Shown one piece after another: positions 34,030 through 42,226 of a stretch of 51,170 nucleotides of DNA. The stretch comes from Clostridia bacterium (GTDB lineage Bacteria > Bacillota > Clostridia > Christensenellales > UBA1242): NCBI GenBank assembly GCA_009929275.1, contig SAAW01000006.1, positions 1 to 51,170 on the forward strand. The letters are read 5' to 3'. The notes below the pieces were generated by a model. That model was given only the letters and a program-made list of their open reading frames with translations. It was not told the origin of the DNA and did not search any database. The position numbers and the translations under genes are program-made. Positions within the stretch are counted from its first letter, which is position 1. Each line of letters starts with the position of its first letter.

Positions 34030-35369
34030 AAAAAAGTATTTTAATCTGGGGATTTATGAAAAGTGGACGGGCAAGTTTCAACCTGCTTTATAACAAAAAT
34101 GACATGTTTTTTTTGTTTGACGAAAATAAAGATTTGCAAGTTCAACTTTTGAATGAATTTAGTTTTCATTTGAATGTTTTTGTGCTAAAAAACTTGAGCG
34201 AAATGGTTTTAGACGGTATCGACCGAATTATACTAAGTCCGTCAATCTCCATTTTTGACAAAAGAATTGTCTATGCTAAAAAAAAGAAAATAGAAATTAT
34301 GTCTGAATTAGAACTTGGATTTTGTCACACAAAAAATAAAATTATCGCAGTAACGGGAACGAATGGAAAAACAACAACGGTAAGTCTAATCTATGAAATG
34401 CTAAAAAATGCAGGCAAAAGAGTCGAACTTGTGGGCAATATAGGCATTCCACTTTGTGAAAAAGTTAAAACCGAAAAACGGCACACAACATATGTTTGCG
34501 AAGTCAGCAGTTTTCAACTTGAAGCAGTGAAAACCTTTAAACCAAAAATTGCTTGTCTGTTAAACATTTCTCCCGACCACTTGGACAGGCATAAAAATAT
34601 GCGAAATTATGTCCAAAATAAGAAAAAAATCTATAAAAATATGAAAAATAATGATTTTGTTGTTTTAAATCAATCATTAAAAATGTTTGAAACAAAATCT
34701 AAAACATATCTTTTTGGCACAAAAAAAGCAAAATTTGGATGTTATTTAGATAAAAATAAAATCATTTTTGCAAAAAATGGGAAAGAAATAACTATTTGTG
34801 ATGTCTCACAAATTTCATTAAAAGGACTTCATAACACGGAAAATGTTATGTGTGCAATTTGTGTTGCAAAGATTATGGGCATAAAAAATGAAAAAATAAA
34901 TGAAGTTTTGAAAAATTTCACAACCCAAAAGCATAAGATTGAAAAAGTGTTTGAGATAAACGGCATTGAATTTTTTGACGATAGCAAAGGGACAAATGTA
35001 GACGCCACAATTTGTGCGATGAAAACTCTTTCAAACGGCAAAAATACTTTTCTTATTTTGGGCGGAATGGACAAAGGCGATGAATTTGACAAAATTTTTG
35101 AATGTCTTGCCCCAAATATTCAAAAAATTTTGGCGGTGGGGCAGACGCGAGAAAAGATTTTAAAAGCAGGAAAACGGGCAAAATGTTCAGACAAACTTCT
35201 TGAGTTTAACGCTTTGAAAGATGCTTTGGAATTTGCATGCGGAGAACTAAAGAGTGGTGAGCAGTTGCTTTTGTCGCCTGCGTGTTCAAGTTTTGATGAA
35301 TTTGAAAATTATGCTGATAGAGGACAAAAATTTTTAGATTATATTAAGGCTTACTATGAAAAATTTTAA
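34026..35369 (+). CDS. murD: UDP-MurNAc-L-alanine:D-glutamate ligase
   Basis: 447 aa. P-loop AVTGTNGKTTTVSLIYEML, FQLEAVKTFKP, NISPDHLDRH and FFDDSKGTNVDAT match MurD. The N-terminal Rossmann-like UDP-binding domain is weakly conserved (ILIWGFMKSGRASF). Adds D-Glu to UDP-MurNAc-L-Ala. Overlaps mraY (ATGA) and ftsW (14 nt), indicating tight translational coupling. Confidence 0.95.
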   Translation: MKKSILIWGFMKSGRASFNLLYNKNDMFFLFDENKDLQVQLLNEFSFHLNVFVLKNLSEMVLDGIDRIILSPSISIFDKRIVYAKKKKIEIMSELELGFCHTKNKIIAVTGTNGKTTTVSLIYEMLKNAGKRVELVGNIGIPLCEKVKTEKRHTTYVCEVSSFQLEAVKTFKPKIACLLNISPDHLDRHKNMRNYVQNKKKIYKNMKNNDFVVLNQSLKMFETKSKTYLFGTKKAKFGCYLDKNKIIFAKNGKEITICDVSQISLKGLHNTENVMCAICVAKIMGIKNEKINEVLKNFTTQKHKIEKVFEINGIEFFDDSKGTNVDATICAMKTLSNGKNTFLILGGMDKGDEFDKIFECLAPNIQKILAVGQTREKILKAGKRAKCSDKLLEFNALKDALEFACGELKSGEQLLLSPACSSFDEFENYADRGQKFLDYIKAYYEKF

Positions 35370-36501
35370 TTTTAAAAATAAGGGAAAACAAAGTATTGAA
35401 GGCAAAATTTTAACAATTATTTGCATTTTTCTTTCACTTTTTGGACTTTTGATGGTGTTTAGTGCAAGTTATTATTACGCAAAAAACATTCTTAATAATA
35501 AATATTACTATCTTTTAAAACAAGCAATTGGCTTGATTTTGGGGTTAATTTGTATGTTTTTTGTCAGCAAAATGGATTATAATAAACTTCAAAAGTTTGG
35601 ACTATTAGTATTAATTTTTGGGTATATTTTGCTCGTTTTGGTGTTTATTCCGGGGCTTGGCGTGGAAAACTATGGTGCAAAAAGGTGGATAAATCTCCCC
35701 GGTTTCACCGTTCAATCCAGTGAGATTGCAAAGTTTTGTTTTGTCCTTTTTTCAGCAAGTTATCTTGCCAAAAATTATAAAAAAGTAAAGTATTTCAAAA
35801 CGCTTCTACCCGTAATTTTTTCTGGAATTTTGATGTGTTTTCTCATCATTTTGGAGCCAAATATGTCCATAACAATCTGTGTTTTATTAGTGATGATGTT
35901 TATGTTATTTGTGGGTGGCATTTCGTTCAAACACTTTCTAATGCTTGCCATTCCTGCACTTCTTATGATTCCTGTTTTGATAATCATTGAACCATATAGA
36001 CTTGAACGTCTGCTTGCATTTTTGAACCCTTGGGCGAACCCGCAAGACGAAGGATATCAACTCATTCAATCATTTTTCGCAATCTCAAACGGTGGTCTTT
36101 TCGGCGTTGGGCTGTTTAATTCTCGTCAAAAATATCTGTTTCTTCCTTTTTCAGAAAGTGACTTTATTTTTGCTGTGATTGCCGAAGAATTCGGGCTTTT
36201 TGGTATAATTTTAATTTTACTTCTATACTTTGTTTTGATTTTTTGTGGGATAAAAATTGCAATTAAAGCAATAAATCGCTTTGGTTGCTATCTTTCCAGT
36301 GGGATAACGGCGGTGATTGGCGTGCAAATGCTCATAAATATTGCAGTCGTGTCTGGGTTAATCCCGCCCACAGGTTTGCCACTCCCATTCATCAGTCATG
36401 GGAGCACTTCAATTGTTGTGTTTTTGAGTGCCGTTGGAGTTCTTCGCTCTATTGACAGAAAAAATCAAGAAAATCAATTTTTAATCAATAATAAATGTTG
36501 A
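35356..36501 (+). CDS. ftsW: SEDS-family glycosyltransferase FtsW
   Basis: 381 aa, about ten membrane helices. SEDS signatures: MVFSASYYYA, GAKRWINLPGFTVQSSE, the large extracellular loop before QDEGYQLIQSFFAISNGGLFGVG, EFGLFG and LPLPFISHGSTS. Polymerises lipid II at the septum with the class B PBP encoded upstream. Its start lies inside the end of murD. Confidence 0.96.
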   Translation: MKNFNFKNKGKQSIEGKILTIICIFLSLFGLLMVFSASYYYAKNILNNKYYYLLKQAIGLILGLICMFFVSKMDYNKLQKFGLLVLIFGYILLVLVFIPGLGVENYGAKRWINLPGFTVQSSEIAKFCFVLFSASYLAKNYKKVKYFKTLLPVIFSGILMCFLIILEPNMSITICVLLVMMFMLFVGGISFKHFLMLAIPALLMIPVLIIIEPYRLERLLAFLNPWANPQDEGYQLIQSFFAISNGGLFGVGLFNSRQKYLFLPFSESDFIFAVIAEEFGLFGIILILLLYFVLIFCGIKIAIKAINRFGCYLSSGITAVIGVQMLINIAVVSGLIPPTGLPLPFISHGSTSIVVFLSAVGVLRSIDRKNQENQFLINNKC

Positions 36502-36573
36502 AAAATTTTAAAACAAATATAAATTAACACATTTTTTGCCTTTTCCATAAGATTATATAGTGGGAAAAAGGTT

Positions 36574-37827
36574 ATGGGAAAATTTATAATAAACGGAAGA
36601 AAAACATTAAATGGAGTTGTCGCAGTTTCAAAAGCAAAAAATTCCTATCTTGCAATTCTTGCTGGTTGCATTTTGTCCAGTGGGGTGGTGACACTTCACG
36701 AATGCCCAGAATTAGAGGATATAAATACGATGACCGAGATTATCAAAAATCTGGGGTGTGTTGTTGAGAAAAAAAACAAAGATTTGATTATTGACTGTCG
36801 AAATGTAAATAAAACTGAAATTCCAAAAGATTTGGCGACAAAAATTCGTTCGTCCATTTTTTTGCTAGGCTCAATTTTGGGCAGGCTTGGGAAGGCTTTG
36901 GTGTGCTATCCGGGTGGTTGCGACATCGGAGCACGTCCAATTGACCTGCATTTGAAAGGGTTGAAAGCATTAAATGTGGAAATAAACGAGAAATTTGGGA
37001 TCATAAAATGTGAAACAAAATCTCTTTTAGGAAATGATATTCACCTTGATTTTCCAAGCGTTGGTGCCACTGAAAATATAATGATGGCAGGTGTTTTGGC
37101 AAAGGGAACAACGAAAATTTATAATTCAGCAAAAGAGCCTGAGATTGTGGATTTGCAAAACTTTTTAAACAAAATGGGTGCTAAAATATATGGCGCTGGC
37201 ACTGACACCATAATCATAGAAGGAGTTTCAAAACTTGGCGATGTCGACTATTTGCCTATGGCAGACAGGATTATTGCCGGAACATATCTCCTTGCAGTTT
37301 CCGCTTGCGGAGGCGATTTGACTGTGAATAATGTCGATTTTAAGCATATTTATTCGTTAATCAATAAACTCAAGAATTCTGGTTTGGAAGTCACATTAAA
37401 AAGTGATAGCATAAGGTTGAAAGCAAATGTTCGTCCACTCACTTTTTCAAAAATTGAAACATTGCCATATCCGGGCTTTCCAACTGATTTGCAACCGCAG
37501 AGTTTGGTGTTGCAAACGGTGAGCAATGGGACGTGTGTAATCAATGAAAATTTGTTTGAAACAAGATTAAAACACGTGCCGGAACTCATCAAAATGGGTG
37601 CAAATATCATCACAAAAGACAGGGTTGCAATTGTAACTGGAGTGGAAAAATTGTTTGGAGCAGATGTGAATTGCACAGATTTGCGGGCAGGAGCAGCCTT
37701 AACGATCGCAGGAATGGTGGCGGAAGGGCAGACTGTTTTAAACAACATTCAAAATATAGACAGAGGCTATGAGCGACTAGACGAAGTGCTTAATTCACTT
37801 GGTGCAGACATAAAAAGAATCGAATAA
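36574..37827 (+). CDS. murA: UDP-N-acetylglucosamine 1-carboxyvinyltransferase
   Basis: 417 aa. Catalyses the committed step of peptidoglycan precursor synthesis. The Lys22-Asn23 pair (AKN), the active-site loop GGCDIGARPIDLH with Cys116 (the residue attacked by fosfomycin) and GFPTDLQPQ are present. It stands where murG-murB usually lie in Firmicutes dcw clusters; neither of those is in the window. RBS AAAAAGG with a 72-nt gap after ftsW. Confidence 0.95.
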   Translation: MGKFIINGRKTLNGVVAVSKAKNSYLAILAGCILSSGVVTLHECPELEDINTMTEIIKNLGCVVEKKNKDLIIDCRNVNKTEIPKDLATKIRSSIFLLGSILGRLGKALVCYPGGCDIGARPIDLHLKGLKALNVEINEKFGIIKCETKSLLGNDIHLDFPSVGATENIMMAGVLAKGTTKIYNSAKEPEIVDLQNFLNKMGAKIYGAGTDTIIIEGVSKLGDVDYLPMADRIIAGTYLLAVSACGGDLTVNNVDFKHIYSLINKLKNSGLEVTLKSDSIRLKANVRPLTFSKIETLPYPGFPTDLQPQSLVLQTVSNGTCVINENLFETRLKHVPELIKMGANIITKDRVAIVTGVEKLFGADVNCTDLRAGAALTIAGMVAEGQTVLNNIQNIDRGYERLDEVLNSLGADIKRIE

Positions 37828-37952
37828 AAATATTTTAACAATCAAAATTGACAAAAATGCAATGTTAAATTCACTTTTTGAGAAAAAAAGATAAAAAAAC
37901 GGAAAAGATTTCTTTGATAGTTTTGAAAAAACAAAGTGAATAGAGGTGGATT

Positions 37953-38792
37953 TTGAAAAAGAAAAGAATTTACATAATCATCAGTATTATGCTCATTTTC
38001 ATTTTTATTTTGAGCCTGTCTTCCGCTGTTTTTGAACTAAAAACTGTCGAAATATGTTTTTTTTCGCAGGAAAATGTCAAAATTAAAATTGTTGACAACA
38101 CGATTTTTAACACAACAAATAGCGTTGATGCAATCATTTCTTCTGCCGATTTTGAATATGGAAAATTGATGTTTTTGCAACAAAAGGACAAGTATATAAT
38201 AAATCTTGAACGCAACAATCCATACCTTGAAACATTGGATTTGGAAGTTGTTTTTCCAAATAAATTTGTCATAAACGCAAGGGAAAGGGTTGCAACTTTC
38301 TACATTCAATATGAAGAAAAATCATTTTTGCTTGATAAAGACTATAAAATTCTCGAAATTGTGGACAACCTATTGGTCAGCGAATTGGTTCCAATTACAT
38401 TTGAGAAGGACAGAAATTCAAACTCTTTTTTCTCCTTTTTTTCTCTTTCACCTCTTGCTTTTTCACAAAGCCAGTTTTTAAGTGAGAACAATCTTGTGTT
38501 TTCAAGTCTTAATTTATGGACATATTTGAGAAGTTTTAGCCTAACAAATCAGATTTCAAATATAAATATAAAATTGGAAAATGGCACAGTTTTTGCAGAA
38601 ATTTCGACTAAAACCTCGTCTTATGGAATTAAACTCGTGGTTAAAGATATTCTTAAAGATTTTGAAAAGAAGATATATAAACTTTTAAATGCTTTCAAAA
38701 CTCTTGAAGAAAATGAGCGAATAAAAACGACATATGGTCAACTTTTAATCGACGAATTATGCAATTGTTTTTGGAATAATTTGTATGTATGA
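37953..38792 (+). CDS. ftsQ: FtsQ/DivIB-like division protein
   Basis: 279 aa from a TTG start after GAGGTGG. Short basic cytoplasmic start, one membrane helix (residues 5-27), then a POTRA-like region (LKTVEICFFSQENVKI) and the FtsQ beta-domain pattern LEVVFPNKFVINARERVATFYIQ broken as VVFPNKFVINARERVA, FLLDKDYKIL. Part of the FtsQ-FtsL-DivIC divisome complex. The sequence is divergent, so the call combines topology, weak motifs and its place at the end of the dcw cluster. Confidence 0.8.
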   Translation: MKKKRIYIIISIMLIFIFILSLSSAVFELKTVEICFFSQENVKIKIVDNTIFNTTNSVDAIISSADFEYGKLMFLQQKDKYIINLERNNPYLETLDLEVVFPNKFVINARERVATFYIQYEEKSFLLDKDYKILEIVDNLLVSELVPITFEKDRNSNSFFSFFSLSPLAFSQSQFLSENNLVFSSLNLWTYLRSFSLTNQISNINIKLENGTVFAEISTKTSSYGIKLVVKDILKDFEKKIYKLLNAFKTLEENERIKTTYGQLLIDELCNCFWNNLYV

Positions 38793-38867
38793 TAAAAACT
38801 TTTTTTCATAAACTACTTTTGGTTGGTAGAATTTTTTATCAATCAAAAGAGGGAGGTGCTATTAAAT

Positions 38868-38945
38868 ATGGCAAAAGCGTCGAAAAGGGCAAGTAAAAAA
38901 TCAAACAAGATGCAGAGAAGTAACGGTGCAGATTTGTGCGATTAG
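38868..38945 (+). CDS. 25-residue basic microprotein
   Basis: A 26-codon frame (ATG to TAG) with a very good ribosome site, AGGGAGGTG, 8 nt before the ATG. The product starts MAKASKRASKKSNKMQ, has nine basic residues in its first 17 and ends ADLCD. It lies 75 nt after ftsQ. No family recognised. The site is stronger than that of most genes in the window, which is the main evidence that it is translated. It could instead be a leader peptide for the hairpin that follows. Confidence 0.5.
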   Translation: MAKASKRASKKSNKMQRSNGADLCD

Positions 38946-38947
38946 AT

Positions 38948-38969
38948 TCACTTAAAAATGTTTAAGTGA
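38948..38969 (+). other. Perfect RNA hairpin after the microprotein
   Basis: TCACTTAAA / TTTAAGTGA, 9 bp, loop AATG, beginning two bases after the TAG. No T-run follows, so it is not a terminator; it could stabilise or regulate the mRNA. Confidence 0.6.
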
Positions 38970-39027
38970 CAAGCCCAAAAAGAGAAGATTGCAATAATTT
39001 TTAAATCTTTCTTCTTTCAGAAATTAT

Positions 39028-39055
39028 GTGGAAATAAAAGTATTTCCACTTTTTT
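39028..39055 (+). terminator. Terminator of the dcw/microprotein unit
   Basis: GTGGAAATA / TATTTCCAC perfect 9-bp stem, loop AAAG, then TTTTTT. Confidence 0.85.
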
Positions 39056-39139
39056 CTGCACTTTTTTATATTTTTTTTCATATTTAGATAATAATTCACC
39101 TATAATAATTTTTTACTTTTTAAAAACGCAAAAATATTC

Positions 39140-39168
39140 TTGACTATTATAAGACATTTTGATATATT
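39140..39168 (+). promoter_or_regulatory. Promoter of the tRNA Gly-Val-Cys operon
   Basis: TTGACT (39140-39145), 17-nt spacer, TATATT (39163-39168), 28 nt before tRNA-Gly. Confidence 0.7.
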
Positions 39169-39195
39169 ACTATTGTTTTAATCCAAGAATAATTT

Positions 39196-39270
39196 GCGGG
39201 GGTGGCTCAGTGGTAGAGCGTCACCTTGCCAAGGTGAACGTCGCGGGTCCGAATCCCGTCCTCCGCTCCA
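39196..39270 (+). tRNA. tRNA-Gly (anticodon GCC)
   Basis: 75 nt with encoded CCA. Acceptor GCGGGGG pairs with CCTCCGC (one G-T), D arm GGCTCAGTGGTAGAGC, anticodon loop CTTGCCA, T arm GCGGGTCCGAATCCCGT. Confidence 0.95.
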
Positions 39271-39279
39271 AAAATTTTT

Positions 39280-39356
39280 GGGAGCATAGCTCAGTTGGTT
39301 AGAGCACTTGCCTTACAAGCAAGGGGTCGTAGGTTCGAATCCTACTGTTCCCACCA
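39280..39356 (+). tRNA. tRNA-Val (anticodon TAC)
   Basis: 77 nt with encoded CCA. Acceptor GGGAGCA / TGTTCCC, anticodon loop CTTACAA, T arm GTAGGTTCGAATCCTAC. Confidence 0.95.
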
Positions 39357-39371
39357 ACGACGGATTAATGT

Positions 39372-39445
39372 GGCACCATAGCCAAGTGGTAAGGCACAGG
39401 TCTGCAAAACCTTCACCCCCAGTTCGAATCTGGGTGGTGCCTCCA
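39372..39445 (+). tRNA. tRNA-Cys (anticodon GCA)
   Basis: 74 nt with encoded CCA. Acceptor GGCACCA / TGGTGCC, anticodon loop CTGCAAA, T arm CCCAGTTCGAATCTGGG. Confidence 0.95.
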
Positions 39446-39509
39446 ATCCGTTTAAAACACACGAATATGAACATAATTACCAACGTTAAGAATAGATAAT
39501 GGGATCATT

Positions 39510-40016
39510 ATGAAGGAAAATGGAAAAACGGAAATTAGTAAAGAAGAGTATCAAAAACTCTATGATTTGGCTTACCATGACAACTTAACTGGTTGTCACA
39601 ATCGCAATTGGTTTTTGGAAAATTTTAGCGATAAAGATGAGTTTAAATTCATACTTGTGGACATAAATAATCTAAAAATAGAAAACGATACAAAAGGTCA
39701 TTTTGCAGGGGATAAGCTCATAAAAGAAGTGGCGGATTCTTTGAAGCAATTTGGCGAAGTTGTGAGATGTGGTGGTGATGAATTCATTCTCATTACGCCA
39801 AAAGAATTTGATGTCAAAGTTATAAACAGCAAAAAATATTGCTACGGCTGGTTCGACAAAGACAAAACAAACACTTTGAAAGAAGTTTTGGAATTAGCGG
39901 ATTATTGCTTAAATATGAGAAAAAAGAGTATAAAAGGGTTGTTAAAAAAAGGATATAGTGAAAGAAAAGTTGAATTGAAAAAACTTAAAATAAAAAATTA
40001 CGACGGTTTTAAATAA
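39510..40016 (+). CDS. Stand-alone GGDEF-domain protein (putative diguanylate cyclase)
   Basis: 168 aa. Residues 20-120 hold the GGDEF fold: YHDNLTGCHNRNWF (the D-x-LTG-x-x-NR start), VDINNLKIEND, HFAGDKLI and RCGGDEFILI with an intact GGDEF at 88-92. No sensor domain, no membrane segment, and no RxxD inhibitory site before GGDEF. The domain is shorter than usual because the C-terminal third is reduced. It would make c-di-GMP if active. It lies between the tRNA array and a truncated tRNA-Leu copy. Confidence 0.85.
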   Translation: MKENGKTEISKEEYQKLYDLAYHDNLTGCHNRNWFLENFSDKDEFKFILVDINNLKIENDTKGHFAGDKLIKEVADSLKQFGEVVRCGGDEFILITPKEFDVKVINSKKYCYGWFDKDKTNTLKEVLELADYCLNMRKKSIKGLLKKGYSERKVELKKLKIKNYDGFK

Positions 40017-40025
40017 ACAAAATTA

Positions 40026-40080
40026 GCCGAAGTGGTGGAATGGTAGACGCAAGGGACTTAAAATCCTTGATAATTGAGCC
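40026..40080 (+). pseudogene. Truncated tRNA-Leu copy
   Basis: The first 41 nt (40026-40066) match the 5' part of the intact tRNA-Leu at 40245 with one change (GACGC versus GACAC): acceptor 5' strand, D arm and anticodon arm with the TAA anticodon. After that the sequence loses the variable arm, T arm and CCA, so no tRNA can form. Confidence 0.85.
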
Positions 40081-40244
40081 AAGAAATGTGAATTGTAAAT
40101 ATAATTTGAAAAAATTTTTAAACAAAAATAATCGTTGCAAAGTTGTTATATCCTATATATAATAAGAAAAAACTTTAAACTAAAAAACGGCGTGATTGTA
40201 TATGAAAAATGAAAAAATCTGACACTATTAAACAAATAAATTAA

Positions 40245-40330
40245 GCCGAAGTGGTGGAATGGTAGACACAAGGGACTTAAAATCCCTCGAGGGCAACTTC
40301 GTGCCGGTTCGAGTCCGGCCTCCGGCACCA
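40245..40330 (+). tRNA. tRNA-Leu (anticodon TAA)
   Basis: 86 nt with encoded CCA and a long variable arm, as expected for class II tRNA. Anticodon loop CTTAAAA, anticodon stem AGGGA / TCCCT, T arm GCCGGTTCGAGTCCGGC. The acceptor GCCGAAG / CTCCGGC has one A-C mismatch (position 5-68). Confidence 0.93.
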
Positions 40331-40339
40331 AAAAAAATT

Positions 40340-40360
40340 GAACCCTCTGGGGTTCTTTTT
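40340..40360 (+). terminator. Terminator after tRNA-Leu
   Basis: GAACCC / GGGTTC stem, loop TCTG, followed by TTTTT. Confidence 0.8.
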
Positions 40361-40550
40361 GTTTGACCTTTAAAAATCAAAAGGGGTATGCGCTAAAAAT
40401 AAACTGCAATTGAAGACTAACGGCTTGATTTTTGTGAATAATGTCGTAGTTTCTTGTCATTTTAACAAAATATTTTTAGTGAATGAGATTTTAACTAACG
40501 CAAAAGTTTTGTATAAATATATTATAATTGTGGGTAATGTCATTTGTGAT

Positions 40551-40580
40551 TTGACTATGAATGTTGAGATATGTTAAGAT
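40551..40580 (+). promoter_or_regulatory. Promoter of the TtcA-like gene, leaderless geometry
   Basis: TTGACT (40551-40556), 18-nt spacer, TGT-extended TAAGAT (40575-40580), then 6 nt to the ATG at 40587. No Shine-Dalgarno. The 190 bases before it (40361-40550) show nothing else I can identify. Confidence 0.55.
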
Positions 40581-40586
40581 AATATT

Positions 40587-41492
40587 ATGATAAATAAGCA
40601 TAATAATGGCAAAAATAATATAAAAAATGAACAAAATAATGTTGAAAAACAACTTGATGAAAGTAAAAAAATGAATTTTAGCATTAGAAAAAAGTTTCAT
40701 AAACAGTTGTTTTCAAAATTTGCAAAAGCGATTAAGATTTATGAACTTTTAAAACCAAACGACAAAGTCGCGGTGTGTGTTTCTGGTGGCAAAGATTCAA
40801 TGCTTATGGCAAAACTTTTTCAAGAACTTAAAATGCACAACAAATTTCATTTTGACATTGTTTTTTTGGTGATGGACCCTGGTTATAATGCAAAAAATAG
40901 AAAAAAAATTGAAAACAATGCAAAACTTCTTAACATTCCTGTTGAAATTTTTGAAAGTGACATTTTTGAAAATGTTGTAAACATTGAAAAGTCCCCCTGT
41001 TACATTTGTGCCAGAATGCGACGCGGGCATCTATATAATAAAGCAAAAGAGTTGGGGTGCAATAAGATTGCTTTGGGGCATCACTTTGATGATGTGATTG
41101 AAACCATTTTGATGGGAGTTCTTTATGGAGCGCAAGTGCAGACGATGATGCCAAAAATTAAAAGCAAGAATTTTTTTGGAATGGAACTCATCAGACCAAT
41201 GTATCTTATAAGGGAAAGGGACATAATAGCATGGCGAGATTATAATAACCTTAATTTTTTGCAATGTGCTTGCAAGTTTACTGAGCAAAACTATTTGAAA
41301 GATAAAAATGAAAACGAGATTAATTCTAAACGAAAAAAAATGAAAAATTTGATTGCTAGCCTTGCGAAAGAAGATGTTCAGATTGAAGAAAATATTTTTA
41401 AAAGTGTCGAAAATGTCAACCTTGTCACAGTGATTGAATATAAAGATAAAAACGGGCAAAGGCATCACTTTTTGGAAGACTTTGAAGATTAA
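40587..41492 (+). CDS. TtcA-family tRNA thiolase / PP-loop ATPase
   Basis: 301 aa. PP-loop SGGKDS (residues 66-71), Fe-S ligand motif CYIC (Cys138, Cys141), GHHFDDVIETILM and a third cysteine in CACKF (Cys227/229), the order of TtcA-type proteins that thiolate cytidine 32 of tRNA. TtcA group 2-like relatives and other thiolases share these motifs, so the exact nucleoside is not certain. About 35 extra Lys/Asn-rich residues precede the domain. Followed 44 nt later by the HExxH protein. Confidence 0.82.
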   Translation: MINKHNNGKNNIKNEQNNVEKQLDESKKMNFSIRKKFHKQLFSKFAKAIKIYELLKPNDKVAVCVSGGKDSMLMAKLFQELKMHNKFHFDIVFLVMDPGYNAKNRKKIENNAKLLNIPVEIFESDIFENVVNIEKSPCYICARMRRGHLYNKAKELGCNKIALGHHFDDVIETILMGVLYGAQVQTMMPKIKSKNFFGMELIRPMYLIRERDIIAWRDYNNLNFLQCACKFTEQNYLKDKNENEINSKRKKMKNLIASLAKEDVQIEENIFKSVENVNLVTVIEYKDKNGQRHHFLEDFED

Positions 41493-41536
41493 AAATTTGA
41501 TTTTTAACTTAAAAATTGAGATTAATAGGGAGAAAA

Positions 41537-42145
41537 ATGTTTAAATTTTTAACTTATCTTAAACTTAAAAATAAAAATTGGGAAAGACTCAGCCCAAACT
41601 CACGAATAAATATTTTTCAACAAATTGAAAACTTTGAAGCAAAAAGACAAGGCAGAGAGCCGATGAAGGTGATAGAAAAGAATTTTGAAGATAATATGCA
41701 AGGTCTTTGCGACAAAAAGTCAGGGAAAATATATCTAAGCATTGGATTTTTTAAAAAGAAATATATGCAATTTTGGGGATTAACTGTTCTTTTTCATGAG
41801 GGAAGGCACGCATTTCAGCAAGAGGAAGTCTTCGAGAATGAAAAGCCAAACATTTTTTCAAAGGTATATAAATGGAGGAAAAATTTGCAAGGCTATGTGC
41901 ACTATAACGATAAGGAAAAGTTTTCATATTATGCAATGCAAGATGTCGAGCGAGATGCAAATAAATATGCTTTAAAAAGGCTTATAAAACTACGTTTTTG
42001 GCTTAAAAATGAGAAAGGATTTTTTGAAACAATTAAGTCAAAACAAGATGAACTTGACTCTCAAGTGCATATTGCAAAAAAAGAATTGGGACCACTCTAT
42101 AAATTAAAAGTAAAATTACGAAACAAAAAAGAAAGAGATAAATAA
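41537..42145 (+). CDS. Putative zinc metalloprotein with HExxH motif
   Basis: 202 aa. The helix LFHEGRHAFQQE carries HExxH (His87, Glu88, His91), and DVERDANKYAL about 50 residues later offers Glu138 as third ligand, the gluzincin-type arrangement. No signal peptide or membrane helix, so it acts in the cytoplasm. The rest is Lys-rich and helical and matches no family I can name. ATG at 41537 follows GGGAG; a longer TTG reading from 41516 lacks a site. May be transcribed with the TtcA-like gene. Confidence 0.65.
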   Translation: MFKFLTYLKLKNKNWERLSPNSRINIFQQIENFEAKRQGREPMKVIEKNFEDNMQGLCDKKSGKIYLSIGFFKKKYMQFWGLTVLFHEGRHAFQQEEVFENEKPNIFSKVYKWRKNLQGYVHYNDKEKFSYYAMQDVERDANKYALKRLIKLRFWLKNEKGFFETIKSKQDELDSQVHIAKKELGPLYKLKVKLRNKKERDK

Positions 42146-42183
42146 TAATATATAAAACAAAATAGAAAGATATAATAATTAAC

Positions 42184-42208
42184 AAAAAAGGCAAATATAC
42201 TTGCCCTT
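42184..42208 (-). terminator. Terminator of the YnbB-type gene
   Basis: On the minus strand GGCAA / TTGCC (6-nt loop) followed by TTTTTTG. It lies about 70 nt beyond the stop codon. Confidence 0.55.
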
Positions 42209-42226
42209 ATTTTATGATATTTTATA

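Noticed and set aside
39308..39499. Plus-strand frame across tRNA-Val and tRNA-Cys
   Set aside because: It lies inside two intact tRNA genes and has no ribosome site.
40146..40331. Minus-strand frame starting [16 protein letters not shown]
   Set aside because: It is the antisense of tRNA-Leu; this is a well-known spurious translation of tRNA genes.
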